A model generated the notes under the pieces. It was not told the DNA's origin. It ran no database searches and saw nothing but the letters and a program-made list of their open reading frames with translations. DNA of 64,000 nucleotides from the NCBI GenBank assembly GCA_947034885.2, contig OX344753.2:9610001-9674000 (forward strand). Reading direction: 5' to 3'. The position numbers were made by a program, and so were the translations under genes. The DNA comes from Thuidium tamariscinum (Eukaryota > Streptophyta > Bryopsida > Hypnales > Thuidiaceae). Below are positions 36,101 to 47,122 of this stretch, one piece after another. How positions within the stretch are numbered: position 1 is the first letter of the stretch; the number at the start of each line of letters is the position of its first letter.

Positions 36101-37530
36101 TTTTTATCAAGTTTTTTAATTGTTGGTAGAGAATATGGCACTACATAGAAACTATAGGCTATACCTGCTCTAATTACAGTGTCAACCATATTGATTTTTT
36201 GTTTTATTGTAGCTGGGCAGTTAGTAAGTTGTGCACATTGATCTGTTACCTTTTTAGTGGTGATATGAGTTTGTAGTTTCCATTTTAGAGAAGGTATTAG
36301 TTGTATTCCTAAATATGGGTAGGGTTCGTGTTGGTGTAAAACTGGTATTTGTTGATTTCTGTAGCTAATGTTCATGGCAAGTATTTGAGTTTTAAAGATG
36401 TCTGGTTTTGTTTTTGATTTATTAGGGCATCCAGTGATTGCACATTTTGGTACTCCTAAATCCATTCCTGCCCATTCACAATATTTATCTAGTTTGTTTA
36501 GTTGAGATTGGAGTGATTGTGGATTATTTGATGTAGCTGCTAGGTCATCTGCATATGCTGAAGAACTTATAGTTATCTGGGATGTGCCAAAGTTGTAGCC
36601 ATTATTACCTATTTGGAGCCATCTAAGTAGCGGTTCAAGAAAGATAAGGAAAAGGTATAGACTGAGTGTGTCACCTTGAATGGTTCCTCTTTATATTTGT
36701 ATTGGTTTAGTTTTACCAAAGTGTTCTCCTGTGAAAATAGTAGTGGAGTTTGAGTAAATATTTCCGATTAATGCTACTGCATCTTTTGGGTATCCAAGGT
36801 CTAGCATTATAGCCAAGAGCCTTGTGTGGTCTATGGAACCGAAGGCGTTTTTGAAGTCTATATATAATATGTAGATGTCTTGATTAGTAAAGCGTGCATC
36901 TTCTAAAGCTGCTATAAGAAGTTGTAGTTGTCGTGATGTGCTACGTTCTGGTCTAAATCCTTCTTGGCTATCATGTAGGATTTGGTGTTTTTCACCGTAG
37001 TTTGAAAGGGTTAAAGTGAGAGTACTAGTGAAAAATTTGTAGATTGTGTTTGCAAGTGCAATTGGTCTATGATTTGATAATTGAGAAGGATCTCCTTTTT
37101 TATAAAGTAATATAGTCAGACTAGTTTTCCAAGATGATGGGATTTGTTTGTGTTTATAACAATGTTTGAAAAATAGAAAAAGGAGGTTTTGAAAACATTG
37201 AGGCATATTTTTAAGGATTGTATTTGGAATTGAGTCTGGACCAGGGGTTTTATTATTGGATAAGTGTTTTAAACACATGTCATACGTTTCTTTAGTGAAG
37301 TAAGTATGTAAAGGAGTATCCGGGGTTCCACGTTTGTCTATGACAAAACCATTTAAGTCATGCCAGGGGTATTGTCTCACTGCGCATGTACAATGTGGTG
37401 AGTGTTCTGGTAGATAATAACATGTTGGAACTGTAGGGATATTATTAATTGATTATTGAATGTGTATCTCATTGGCAATGTCTTCAGGGTTGGTTAATAA
37501 GTTGTTTTGTCTATCCAAAATGCAATCTAG
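33133..37530 (-). pseudogene. LINE ORF2 middle: reverse transcriptase, RNase H and CCHC finger
   Basis: The frame runs from just after the frameshift near 37533-37569 down to the TAG at 33130, broken by in-frame TAA at 37453-37455 and TAA at 36691-36693. RT motifs in order: NNKTPGPDSIP, a YKKGD...NHRPIAL block, EGFRPERST, YIDFKNAFGSIDH (first catalytic Asp), RGTIQGDTLS directly after the 36691 stop, and YADD at 36544-36555. RNase H residues follow: Asp in TDGSF (34021-34023), Glu in RVELMAI (33880-33882), Asp in FTDCLN (33805-33807) and Asp in NEQADKLA (33628-33630). A CSIC...H....C zinc finger sits at about 33181-33240. All catalytic residues are retained despite the stops. Confidence 0.85.
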
Positions 37531-40004
37531 TGGGGGGGTATTTTGGTTTTTGAATTTTTTTTTTTTTTGGGACTTTTTTCATATAGTTGTCTATATTTTG
37601 TGATTGCCTTTTTGATGCATTTTTGAGTATATTGTGTAGTTATTTTACGAGCTTGTATGTTTGCGTTTTTGGCTAGGTTTGCTATGGTGTTAATCCATTC
37701 TTGTTGGTTTGTACCATGTATTTCAGGTGGTGGGATGCGGGCGTTGTTGTGTTTACGTATTTCTTCTATTATTGGATGGTTTGTCCAATTTGTTGTGTGT
37801 TTGGATATGTAGATTACCTTCCTGATCAGGTGGTAAGTAGAGAGGTGAGCTTTCCATTTTTTCTGTATTTTTCTTGGTAAAAAGCCACCTTGTTGGGCTG
37901 TACGGTTTGTTAGATGGGGTAATGGTGGTGCACTACAGGTTTCAAGTATTTTATTGGATATACTTTGTATGAGGTGGTCTAAGGTATTACATGCTTCGTG
38001 CCATTGGTGGTTTGTTATATTTTCATTTGTAAGAATGGTGGTTAGTTCATTTATTTGAATTACGTGTTCCTCAAAAAAGTTTGTTTTAAAACTTTCTATA
38101 TTTTCTTGGGGAATAGGGTTTAATATTCGTAGTGGTTTATTTATTATTGGTGTTGTAGGTCTTGCTAGTAATGTATTTGGTGGTATATGTAATGTTACTA
38201 GTGAATGGTCTGAATTGAGGTTGTGGTTATGATTTGTGGTTGCTGTGTATAAAGTAGAATTAGGTGTATTTATATAATAACCATCTATTAGACTTGTTTG
38301 AGTATAGTTTTGGCCACCTTGTCTAGAAAAAGGGCTGTTAGTAGATATATATGTGAGTTGCTGGCTATCTGTAAATCTACGCCATTCTATGTCTTCTGTT
38401 TGCGGTGAAGTTATGTTAAATTCATTTTGTCTACCAATGAAGGCAATGTCTCTGTTGAAGTCTCCACATAGAATATAAGTGTGTTGTGAGTGTAGGGAGA
38501 TTTGTTGACTTATACATTGTTGGATTTTGGGTATCAATTGTAGATCCTCTGTGTGTGATGGCATATACATGTGGAGTAATAGCCATGGTTGTAAAGGGTG
38601 ATTGTTGATTTTTATAATTTGTAAATATGGTGAGAATTCAGCTGGGGTTGGAATTTTGGTGATGTTTCCTGGGTATGCATATTTTTTATTTATTAGTGTA
38701 AGGAGTCCACCACGTCTTGGTGTATATGGTCGTCTCTGTTGCATACATCTAGTTAATGCATGCGTATTATTAAATATTAATTTATATTGTGGAAATAAAT
38801 TTTCGATGTATTTTGTGGATTTTGTTGCAGTTATTTTGGTTTCTTGTATTGTTATTATTGCAGGGGTAGTTGGTGTGAGTGATGTTAGTTGTTGGAGGCT
38901 TGGTAAGGCTGTGTTGATCGATGCGGCGTTCCATGTGGTCATGTATGTACTGGAGTTAGTAGTTTGTGTATTTGTAGTATCTATGTTTGGTAAATTGGTT
39001 AGAGGAGTGGAGTGGGAGTATTCTATTAAGGTGTCTTTGCATTTTAATGCTTCTAGGAGTAGTTTCTCAGGAAGGTATGGAAATTTGTTAAGCATTATTT
39101 GTAAGGTTGGTGTTGCAGGTGTTTGTTTAATGAAATTATATATTTCTTTGTGAATGGAGTTGGAAGGTTCAATGATATCTTGGTGTAGATTTTTAAATTG
39201 AGTGTATGGGTGTGGTGTTGTGATATGTCTTTCTGGTGGATTTTGTAGGAGGGCCATTTTTTCTAGTAATAGTGTGGTCCAGTCTGGGATTGATATTTGT
39301 CTTAATAGATGGTTACATGTCTCTAATTGTGGACTGATTGTGGTAATAAGTGCAAATAAAAGTCTTGGTGGTGGGTGATGTTGGTTTTGATGAATGTATT
39401 GTGATATGTAAGGGTAATTTATGGTAGTGTCGTTGTGGTGAGGGTGTGTAATGTTTATTATGGGTGAGAATAGTTTTGCTAAATGTTGGTATTCGGGTTG
39501 TAGTTTTATTGTGCATATTATAAAATACATTTTATATCTATTTTTATGTGAAGGTGGGTGGGTGGTAAGTATATCGGGCATGGGTCCCGGGTTAGTTTCT
39601 ATATCACCACATAAAAGCATTGTAATGTGCAAAGGGAATTTTTGGTGTTTTGAAATAAGATAGGTGGTTTTCAGTTTTACTTGAATATGTTGGCAAATTT
39701 TACTAAATATTTGAATATGGTTGCCAACCAATATAATGTGTTTATGTGTATATAAGTGTGATGTATAAGTGTTTAAATTTTGTGTAAAAGTTCTAATGTC
39801 AAAAACGAGGTGGAACTTTGATGAGGACATGGAGAGAAGCAAAAGCAAAATATATATATAATATTGCCACCAAGTGGCAGTGTACAATAGTGTGGTGCAA
39901 ATAATGGATGATAAACTACTAAGGTATATGACTATGGCACTCTGTTTTTGGGTGATGGCGTTGTAAAACTGAACTAGTTTGGCGATGAGGAGGGTTCTGG
40001 GGCT
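37527..40004 (-). pseudogene. LINE ORF2 N-terminus: 2A-like motif and APE endonuclease
   Basis: The frame opens after a TAA at 40005-40007, overlaps the end of ORF1 by 31 bases and has its first ATG only at 39828-39830. A hydrophobic stretch leads to CGDIETNPGP; its DIETNPGP core (39582-39605) fits the 2A ribosome-skipping consensus. The apurinic/apyrimidinic-type endonuclease follows: TWNAASIN, IQETK (near 38840), GDFNRD (near 38460) and SDHSLV (near 38200). It ends in a lysine-rich stretch over an A14 run (37555-37568), where the frame is lost, and a TAG at 37527. APE domains cut target DNA for priming; here a second, restriction-like nuclease sits at the far end of the same reading frame. 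Confidence 0.83.
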
Positions 40005-41653
40005 TTAATGGCTGGGCAATTCAAGCCTTTAATCATTTGCATGCTCTGAGCTAAGAGGGATTCTAGGTTTGTCAGGTTACCTCTGAGCTCCTGATCTACC
40101 TTGTCTGCATAACTTTGTGCCTCTATTGTCAGTTCTTCTTTCATTTGACTCATGTCGGACTTAAATTCCATACACAACTTCAAATTTTCTTTGGAAACCG
40201 CCTCTCCTATCAATGCTGATAGTTGCTCATTCTGAAATGATTGTTTTGGGGCAGAGGATGATGCTGTGTTCTGCATTGCTTCAACTGTACTAGCTAGAGC
40301 AGTGTTGATGTCCAAGAAGCCCCATTTCTGAAGGGTTTCATCATTGGGTTTGGCAGTCCCATCTAGAGAGTTAGGATGGGGTTGGAACTCCACCCATTTG
40401 TGCTGAAGGCGTGTTGATTTCTTCACATGTTGCTTATAGACTGCGGCGTTGAGACATTCGATGTTGGCTACACCACTATGAGCATCTCCTTTATACCGAG
40501 GGAAGAAGATGGATTTGACATTTTTGACTCCAAAGTGGTCGTGAAATCCCTGGGTTACTTCAGCAATGGATTTGGTGAGGTTGATGCCTTTGACAATGAG
40601 CACTAGGCAGTTTCTCTTGTTCACCTCTTCACGGGTCAGTTGATTCAAGTCTCTATTAACTGATTGTAGAAGTTCTCCCAATACTGCAATTCGTTGCTGC
40701 TTGATTTTTGCCAGTTGCTCCGGTGATGTTGTTGTCAACCAACCATAAGGTTCAGCGGTAGGTTTTTGAACCTGTGTTAGCTCGAATTCAAAGCCCCTAT
40801 GGAAACTCTCTTCAAGTGTCTGTTTGAAGAGGTGGTGGGGTTCCATGTTCCGAATGGTCTCACTATTAATCTTGATAGAGAGTAGAGTACTAGAGGTAAT
40901 AGGATCAAATGATTTGGAGACTTTGGCTATTGTGAGTATGTCATCATCTAGAGGAATGGCAAACACTCTAGTACCACGGAGTAGGGCTTTACCATCAATT
41001 TCTAGGTTTTGAAGGTGAATTCTAGCCATGCCTGACCAGACTTTGGAGTTTTTGGCTCCATGACATAGGATTGCTATGGGGTCGGCAATGCTATCACCTA
41101 ACTGTATGTTCATCTCTTGAAAACGCCCCAAGATCTTTACCATGGCTTGTTTTTGGGTCAGTGGGGACAAAGGCTTTTCAAAGTGTAAGAGAATGTGGTA
41201 ATCGAGAGCGAGTTGGGTGTGCATGTTTACCTCGACATCAAAGGGAATTTGAGTCAGGTTGAAGTGCTGGCCTGCAATATTGTCAGGTCTTGAAGTAGGC
41301 CACAGCTTTCGTTGCACGCAAGGAAATGACATACGAGCTTTTGTGAGGTCATCTGCTTCTTGTGGATTGTATCCTTGAGTAATGAGTTCTGCTACTGATG
41401 CTTTATTGGTGAATGGCGGCATACTGGCTTTGTAGGCAAGGGTTTCTATAGTAAGAAACCCATACCAAAATTCGTAAGTTGCTGGCTCACTGAGTAGGGC
41501 CATAGTTGTGACGGTGCCTTTTGATTTCTTTTATATGGATGTTTCAGCTTCTGGTGTTGTGCGCTTTTGTGAACCAACCGCATCTTCCATCTCAATATCA
41601 TTTGAGTAAGCCATATGTCTCCGAACTTTGTTGCTTTGTAGAGGGTCTGACAT
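39974..41653 (-). pseudogene. LINE ORF1 (gag-like RNA-binding protein)
   Basis: The first likely ATG is at 41651-41653 (MSDPLQ), followed after 40 codons by an in-frame TAA at 41531-41533. The downstream ATG at 41501-41503 gives an unbroken 509-aa frame, so this copy may still encode a slightly shortened protein. Around codons 295-390 of the 509 there is an RRM-like pattern (VLIVKGIN ... FHDHFGVKNVKSIFF ... VEFQPHP). The C-terminal 80 residues are rich in Glu, Gln, Lys and Leu and look like a coiled coil. No CCHC knuckle is seen. The role expected from family knowledge is RNA packaging and chaperone activity in the retrotransposition particle. Confidence 0.68.
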
Positions 41654-43500
41654 TGTACCTGCGGAGAATTGAATCTGATTTTTAGGCCCAAAGTGCAAAA
41701 CTAGTATGTTTTGAGAAATTCTAAAATATGTATGTATGCACTTTTGTTTTGGACAAAATATAATATTTTGAGGCTTTTTAGTGTAGAGAGGATCCGTATT
41801 TTGGAGAGAGATTGAAGTTTTAAGAGTTTGGTCTATGTTTGAACGAGTGTGTTGTAAAGTGTATGTATTGCAAGGAAAGTTTCTATGTATTGCAATGGGT
41901 TTGATATGGATTGCGATTTGTTTGAAGTATATTGTAAAAACCCTCCCGGTAGCAGTAGGCTCCCGGGCGTGAGTGGGATTACAATATACATATAGAGAAG
42001 AGGTGTCCAAATATATATTTTCATACAAAAGAGTACCATAAAGGAGGTAGAAGTTTAGAAGCATACCTCTAGTTTTAGCTTGTATCGTGTGTGAATCTGG
42101 AAGTGGAGGTGTGGACGTGGTATGGCGCCTTTGGATTCAAAATTCTTCTTCAACAAATACACTTGGGCGGATGGCGTGTTGTGTTTTGCTAGAAGAGCCT
42201 GTGGTCTTTGTGCTGCGGGATGACTGGCGATTTGAAGTAGATGGGGCCTTGGGCGTTGGGCGCAGCCTAGTGTCCTTCATGCTCCGTCTGGGATCCACCA
42301 ACTTGTCTTGAGGCTTGGTCTTCATACAGTTTCTATTGAACTGGGTAGGTTCCAGTAGGATCCAAGTAAGTCTTGAGGACCCGAAGATGCCGATGTCGAG
42401 CTGCGTCGTGCTGTCCGTGTGGAGCTGCGACTTGGTGTTCACGATGGGCTGCGGCGCACAGTACGGGTGGAGAGGTGGCGCGGGGTTGGCGATGAGCTGC
42501 GGTGCACAGTCCGAGTGGAGAGGTGGTGCTGAGTACCCCTAGCGCTGCGATGCGGAGTTACGAAGTAGATATTCCTTGGCTGGCCTGATGCGGGTGAAGC
42601 TGCAGAGTGCACTAACGGCGCAGAGTGCCGATCTCGAGCCGCGTCGATCTGGGTGGAGCTGCGAGTGTGCCGAGTTGGGATTGTCGATGCTAAGTTCCGG
42701 GGTGGTTGCGCTGTTGTAAACTAGTGTGGCCAATGCAGGCTCTAATCGAATGCTACCTTGTGTACCGTATTGTGTTTCAGCTTTGTGGGGATGAACTGTA
42801 ATGTTCACCGTGACCACTCCGAATGACACTGGGCATTTATCAATCTGGTAGTTTGTATGCTGGGTAATTTCAAGATCTGATCTAGGGCGGTTTGTGTGTG
42901 CATTGGATGAGGCTGAAAAGGAGTAATAGAGATCACTAAATAACTCAATAACTGAGAGAACGGTGATAATGATACCTGATCGGAACTTGATTATCTCGAT
43001 TTGCATGCTCCTGGTAGGCGGTCGGGGTGGCTTGGTAATGGCGAGGTTATCTTCAGCTCCAGTGAATTCCAGTCTTTGTAGATACTCCATCTGCGGAATC
43101 ATGATTTTGCTTGTTCCACCTGCATGCATATCCCCGTCCTCCCCAGCTGCTCAGCACGAGGCAGGGAACCAATGTTGCTCATAGGCGGGAACTGAGCATA
43201 GATCCAAGATTTCCGGATCTGAAATTTTTTTTGCGATCTGGAGCTTAGCTGCGGTGGATTGCTTGAACTCTCGTGGTTGCATCCGGTGTGGCTCAGCAAT
43301 CCACCGAGTTGCATCACTGGGAGTTAGACCACCATCGCCATCACCGGATACCCCTGGCGCTTGGTAGGTTTACTCCCTGTTCGCCATCGCCAAAGCTCCG
43401 CCCTGCTCTCCGACACACAATTACCAACCAACCACTACCATAGTGGCCTCGCAGAGAGGAATACTTACTTATACTTATTTTACTTCATGAGTAGAAACAC
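41654..43500 (-). promoter_or_regulatory. Probable 5' region of the LINE, GC-rich, with a 48-bp direct repeat
   Basis: The stretch lies directly upstream of ORF1 on the element strand and is much richer in GC than flanking DNA between about 42080 and 43400. GATGxGCTGCGGxGCACAGT occurs at 42443 and 42491, a 48-base period. ACCCCTxGCGCT occurs at 42534 and again at 43349. A 196-codon frame (42539-43129, minus) is open but shows no known domain. It may be a non-coding promoter/leader or captured host sequence. Confidence 0.45.
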
Positions 43501-43527
43501 CAATGACTTAACTAAGAGACGGGAGGT

Positions 43528-43855
43528 TCATAAAGTGCCCATCAAAGAGCTGAAACTGAATTTGGAGAGGTGAAACTTCTTGAAATATTTTTCGCTACAT
43601 TTTTCCTTGAAAGATAAAAGGGATTGGTATAGAAGCCAAGCCATTTCATAATTTTTTGGAGCTTTGTGGAATTAGTTATCAATTTTCGTAGTCGAAATGG
43701 CATGGGGCTCTAAAATTACCCACCTCCTCAAATGTACAGAGTTTATACATTCCTATAAAGATGAAATAGCAACGTCTACAAATACTATACATTTGAGAAG
43801 GTGGGTGGTTTTAGAGCTTGTGTGAGCACTTTATGGACCTCATTTGTAAGAAGAT
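43528..43855. mobile_element. Foldback/MITE-like repeat, copy 2 of 3, with clear terminal inverted repeats
   Basis: The left end GGTTCATAAAGTGCCCATC is mirrored by GAGCACTTTATGGACC at the right. The inner half also folds back (TACCCACCTCCTCAAATGTA against TACATTTGAGAAGGTGGGT). It shares TTTTTTGGAGCTTTGTGGAA with the copies at 24356 and 56940. No target duplication was confirmed. Confidence 0.7.
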
Positions 43856-43879
43856 TGAGGAAGTTTAGGAATTGGTTAA

Positions 43880-44330
43880 TGTTGAGGTATAAATAATCGA
43901 TCATTTAAGCAATTTCAAAGGAGATTGTACATAATAAGAGGTGGCCAAAAAATTTCCTATGTAGAAAGATAGGAAATATAGAGATTCTAAAATTTTTGAG
44001 GATTTAATTTCCAAAATTGAAAATACTATGAATTTTGGGAGCCCAAAAGTGCTTTTGACCAATAACCAATGTCTAGAATCTTCCAATTTTGATTTTTCAA
44101 AAAGTACTTTCTTGCCTACTATTTCTTATTTCTTACGCTCACTAATTTGGGACATTTGTCATAACCTTATTAGTCTCAACTAAGAAGGACCAAAAAAATG
44201 CAATTCAAGCTCTCATTGTAAATCCGGTTTGGCTATGATTAAAAATACTACACTCCTACAAGTTGGGAGTTGGATGTATTTGGTTATTTGTGCCTCAACC
44301 TTAGTAATTGAATGAACTAAACCTACCTAT
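43880..44330. mobile_element. Diverged copy of the AGGTAGAACC-family MITE
   Basis: Interior blocks match the element at 14406 in the same orientation and order: CTATGTAGAAAGATAGGAAATA-like, CCCAAAAGTGCTTTTGACC, CCAATGTCTAGAATCTTCCA and GGGACATTTGTCATAACC. The terminal repeats are degraded, so both ends are approximate. Confidence 0.6.
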
Positions 44331-46009
44331 GCTAGATGGAGCAAGTGGTCTAATTTATTGCAACATACAAAAATATTCAAATTTTTTTCCATATAAAGAT
44401 AAATGTGAGAAATGAAGTGAACAATTGAAGTTTTATTTTTTGGACAAAATATGAGTTTTTTTTAATGAATTTATAAAGTGTACTGCTAGATTGGCCTAAA
44501 AGAATCTTTAAAATATTCCAAAAATAGTTTAAAGTGTATTGTAATGGTCTTTTTAGTTTTTACTACTTGAAATAGTCACAACAATTTTTAACATAGCTAC
44601 AAGTTTTTTTAACATTGCCACAACATGAAAGAATAAAAAAATTACCTTTTACAACAAGTTTACACTAGAAAGGTGTAAGTTCCTATAGCCGTCACTAACA
44701 ACTCCATAATCATCTCTCAAAGGATTGATAGTCACTACAATCAACCTAAAATATTCCTAACCCATTTAAGAAAAAATGTCTATCATGGGTAGATATAAGA
44801 GTCTTTCATGGGTAGTTTCCTAGGAGCCACTCATAGAAGATTTGTCTATTATGGGAGGTATACCTAAAATTACTTGCACTACTTGCCACTTTTAATTGCC
44901 TAGGTATAGTGACAAAATATTCATACTACCAATTAATTGATTGATTATGAAATGACTCAATTAATCAAATTACAATTTCTACCCCTTCACCATACTTATT
45001 ACTTTTTACTATTATTGTAAATGTAGTGAATATGGGATATTGACATTGTAATCAATACCAATATCAGCATATAAACATCGTATCATAATACTACATTATA
45101 CATCTAGAGATTTATATGTTTTCATATATTATATGTGCTTATATATACCACATATGATGGCTAGGATTTTTTGAAGCTAAAGGGGGCCAATGTAGTAGCA
45201 CATGCTTCCACATTTGAAGAGGTAGTGAAGGCAAGAAAAAAAGTAAAGGGCTTTCTAGAGAAGATGTAAAATGAAGTGCAAATTTGTAAAACTTTATGTG
45301 TAAGCTACAACCTATGCGTATTTGGTCAATGCTAGTTTGATCAAATACCAACATATTTGCAATACACTATATGATTGCAAAGGGTTTTTTGGGTTCTTCC
45401 AAGATTAACAAACCAAGGAAGTATGGTTTTTTGGTTTTCATGTTAATAGAGGTTATAGGTGTAATGGTTCCTAATTCTTAAGCTAATAGTTAGAACAAAG
45501 TGCAAAGAAAAAAAGAGTAGTTTTTTAAATTTTTAATGAAAAAATACTTCAAAATTTAATATCTTTCTTTGTCATGAGTTGAAATGCCACAAACAAAGCC
45601 CATGCACCCCTTCTCACAAAGAAATTTTCTACACCACCATTACACAACCAAGGATTTATACTCCAAGGGATCTCATTATAACAAAACAAACAAATACATT
45701 TAAGGTTTAGATTATTCTATTAAATTTTTTTTATCAATATTCTTCTTCATAAGATATGATTATCTTTTCATTCACTTTCCATTCCATAAATGCTTTTTTT
45801 GGCTTTATCTTTGACTTTACATTATTCTCATTCTTTTACATTATTCTCTCTTTTACTTTTATTTTCTTTTAACACACATGTATTTATATTTCTCTCCTTA
45901 AATTTACATCAACCTTTTCACTTATCAATGATCAATTTTGTGACTATTCAAATAACAATCATCAGTGGCACTATTATTCTATTGTAATTTTTACTGTAAA
46001 TTTTTTCCT
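44331..46009. other. AT-rich intergenic DNA left of the piggyBac element, no gene
   Basis: Nothing coding was recognised. Simple AT-rich and pyrimidine-rich runs are present (for example a CTTTTACATTATTCTC-like stretch near 45790-45880). Confidence 0.45.
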
Positions 46010-46029
46010 TTAACCCCTAAGCGCTCAAA

Positions 46030-46046
46030 CGACCATTTTCTGGTCG
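46030..46046. repeat. Subterminal hairpin at the piggyBac left end
   Basis: CGACCA and TGGTCG form a perfect 6-bp stem around TTTTC. Similar short hairpins follow the left termini of the TTAA elements at 52469 and 57248, so this may be a transposase-binding feature. Confidence 0.6.
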
Positions 46047-47122
46047 CTGCCCTACTTGGTCAGGCTGCCCAGGGCAGGGAAATGAAAAATTTTGCACCCT
46101 ATTTTTTTTGGTGGGTGGTTAGGTAGAATTACTATGAAGTTCCACAAATATGCAATGGAAAAAAGGTTTAAATGTTTAGGGATTTTTTTTTAAAGTTGGA
46201 AGGTCAAGTTTGGGCTCAGAAGAATGTAAAAGTTGTAACCTTGGACCACTGATCATGTGCCATGTGTCATTTTTGAACAACTGCCCTTGCCTTGGAAGAA
46301 GGCCTCTAGGCTTGCACCCATCATCTTAGCAATGGAACTGGTCTGAGAGCACAGGGTTGTCAGATCCAAAATCTGGAAAACAAGATTCATAGTACAGAGG
46401 CGTTGCTGCAAGTGGTGGTTGGCACCCTTGTTCAGCTGAAAGGGGCCTGTTCAACTGCTAGGACATTCTGAAGAAATACAAAACACAAACATAGAAGAAA
46501 GCACCCCCAAAAAATTCCAAGTGTGCAATCATAACTGCAAGCACTATATTTTCACACATGAAAGTCTTCCTGAGTGTTTATGATTTGAAAAAAATTCCTA
46601 TTCCTGACATTCTACTCCAACAACCAAAAATGAGATGCCCTCACTCATTGATGTGGGGCTATGGGTATTCACTCCTGTGACTTCACAACATCCATGTCAT
46701 AAGATACCAAGTCACGTGGAGATAAATGGGAGATATTCGCATTCACCTTCTCATGTCCTGATATTTTTTTCTAAAAACATTTCTGAAATTCAAGAACACC
46801 AAAATCCACTTCACATTCCTATTCCACATGCTTGCATTCACATGTCCTCACTTACATTGGGAACATTGCAAATCACTGCAGATTCCACTACCTCATGGCT
46901 GAATGAAGATGCTCTCATTGATGGACAAGAACTACAAAGATCTCTCGAGATTCTTCTTCAATGACCCCTCTTCCATTTCTCCTCAACCATTGACTGCAGA
47001 AGCCACACTACAGATGAGAGAAGTCAAACTCAAATGAAGGCACCTTGCTTTCCATAGATTCCATATGGTCATAAAGGATTCAAAGAATTCAAGCAACTAT
47101 CACATCACAGCACTACCTTCAA

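Larger units (their letters stand above)
32540..43500 (-). mobile_element. Dualen/RandI-like non-LTR retrotransposon, near full length, mutated
   Basis: The minus strand carries ORF1 followed by a very long ORF2. Reading in the element direction, ORF2 holds a 2A-like motif, APE endonuclease, reverse transcriptase, RNase H, a CCHC finger and a PD-(D/E)xK restriction-like endonuclease. Two different endonuclease types in one element is the defining trait of the Dualen (RandI) clade. The 5' region (about 41654-43500) is GC-richer and non-coding by recognised domains. The copy has one frameshift and at least four in-frame stops, so it is not autonomous as it stands. Neither a poly(A) tail nor target-site duplication could be identified, so both outer borders are approximate. 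Confidence 0.82.

Noticed and set aside
38602-39153. 183-codon plus-strand frame across the LINE
   Set aside because: It is antisense to the endonuclease region of ORF2 and has no domain of its own.
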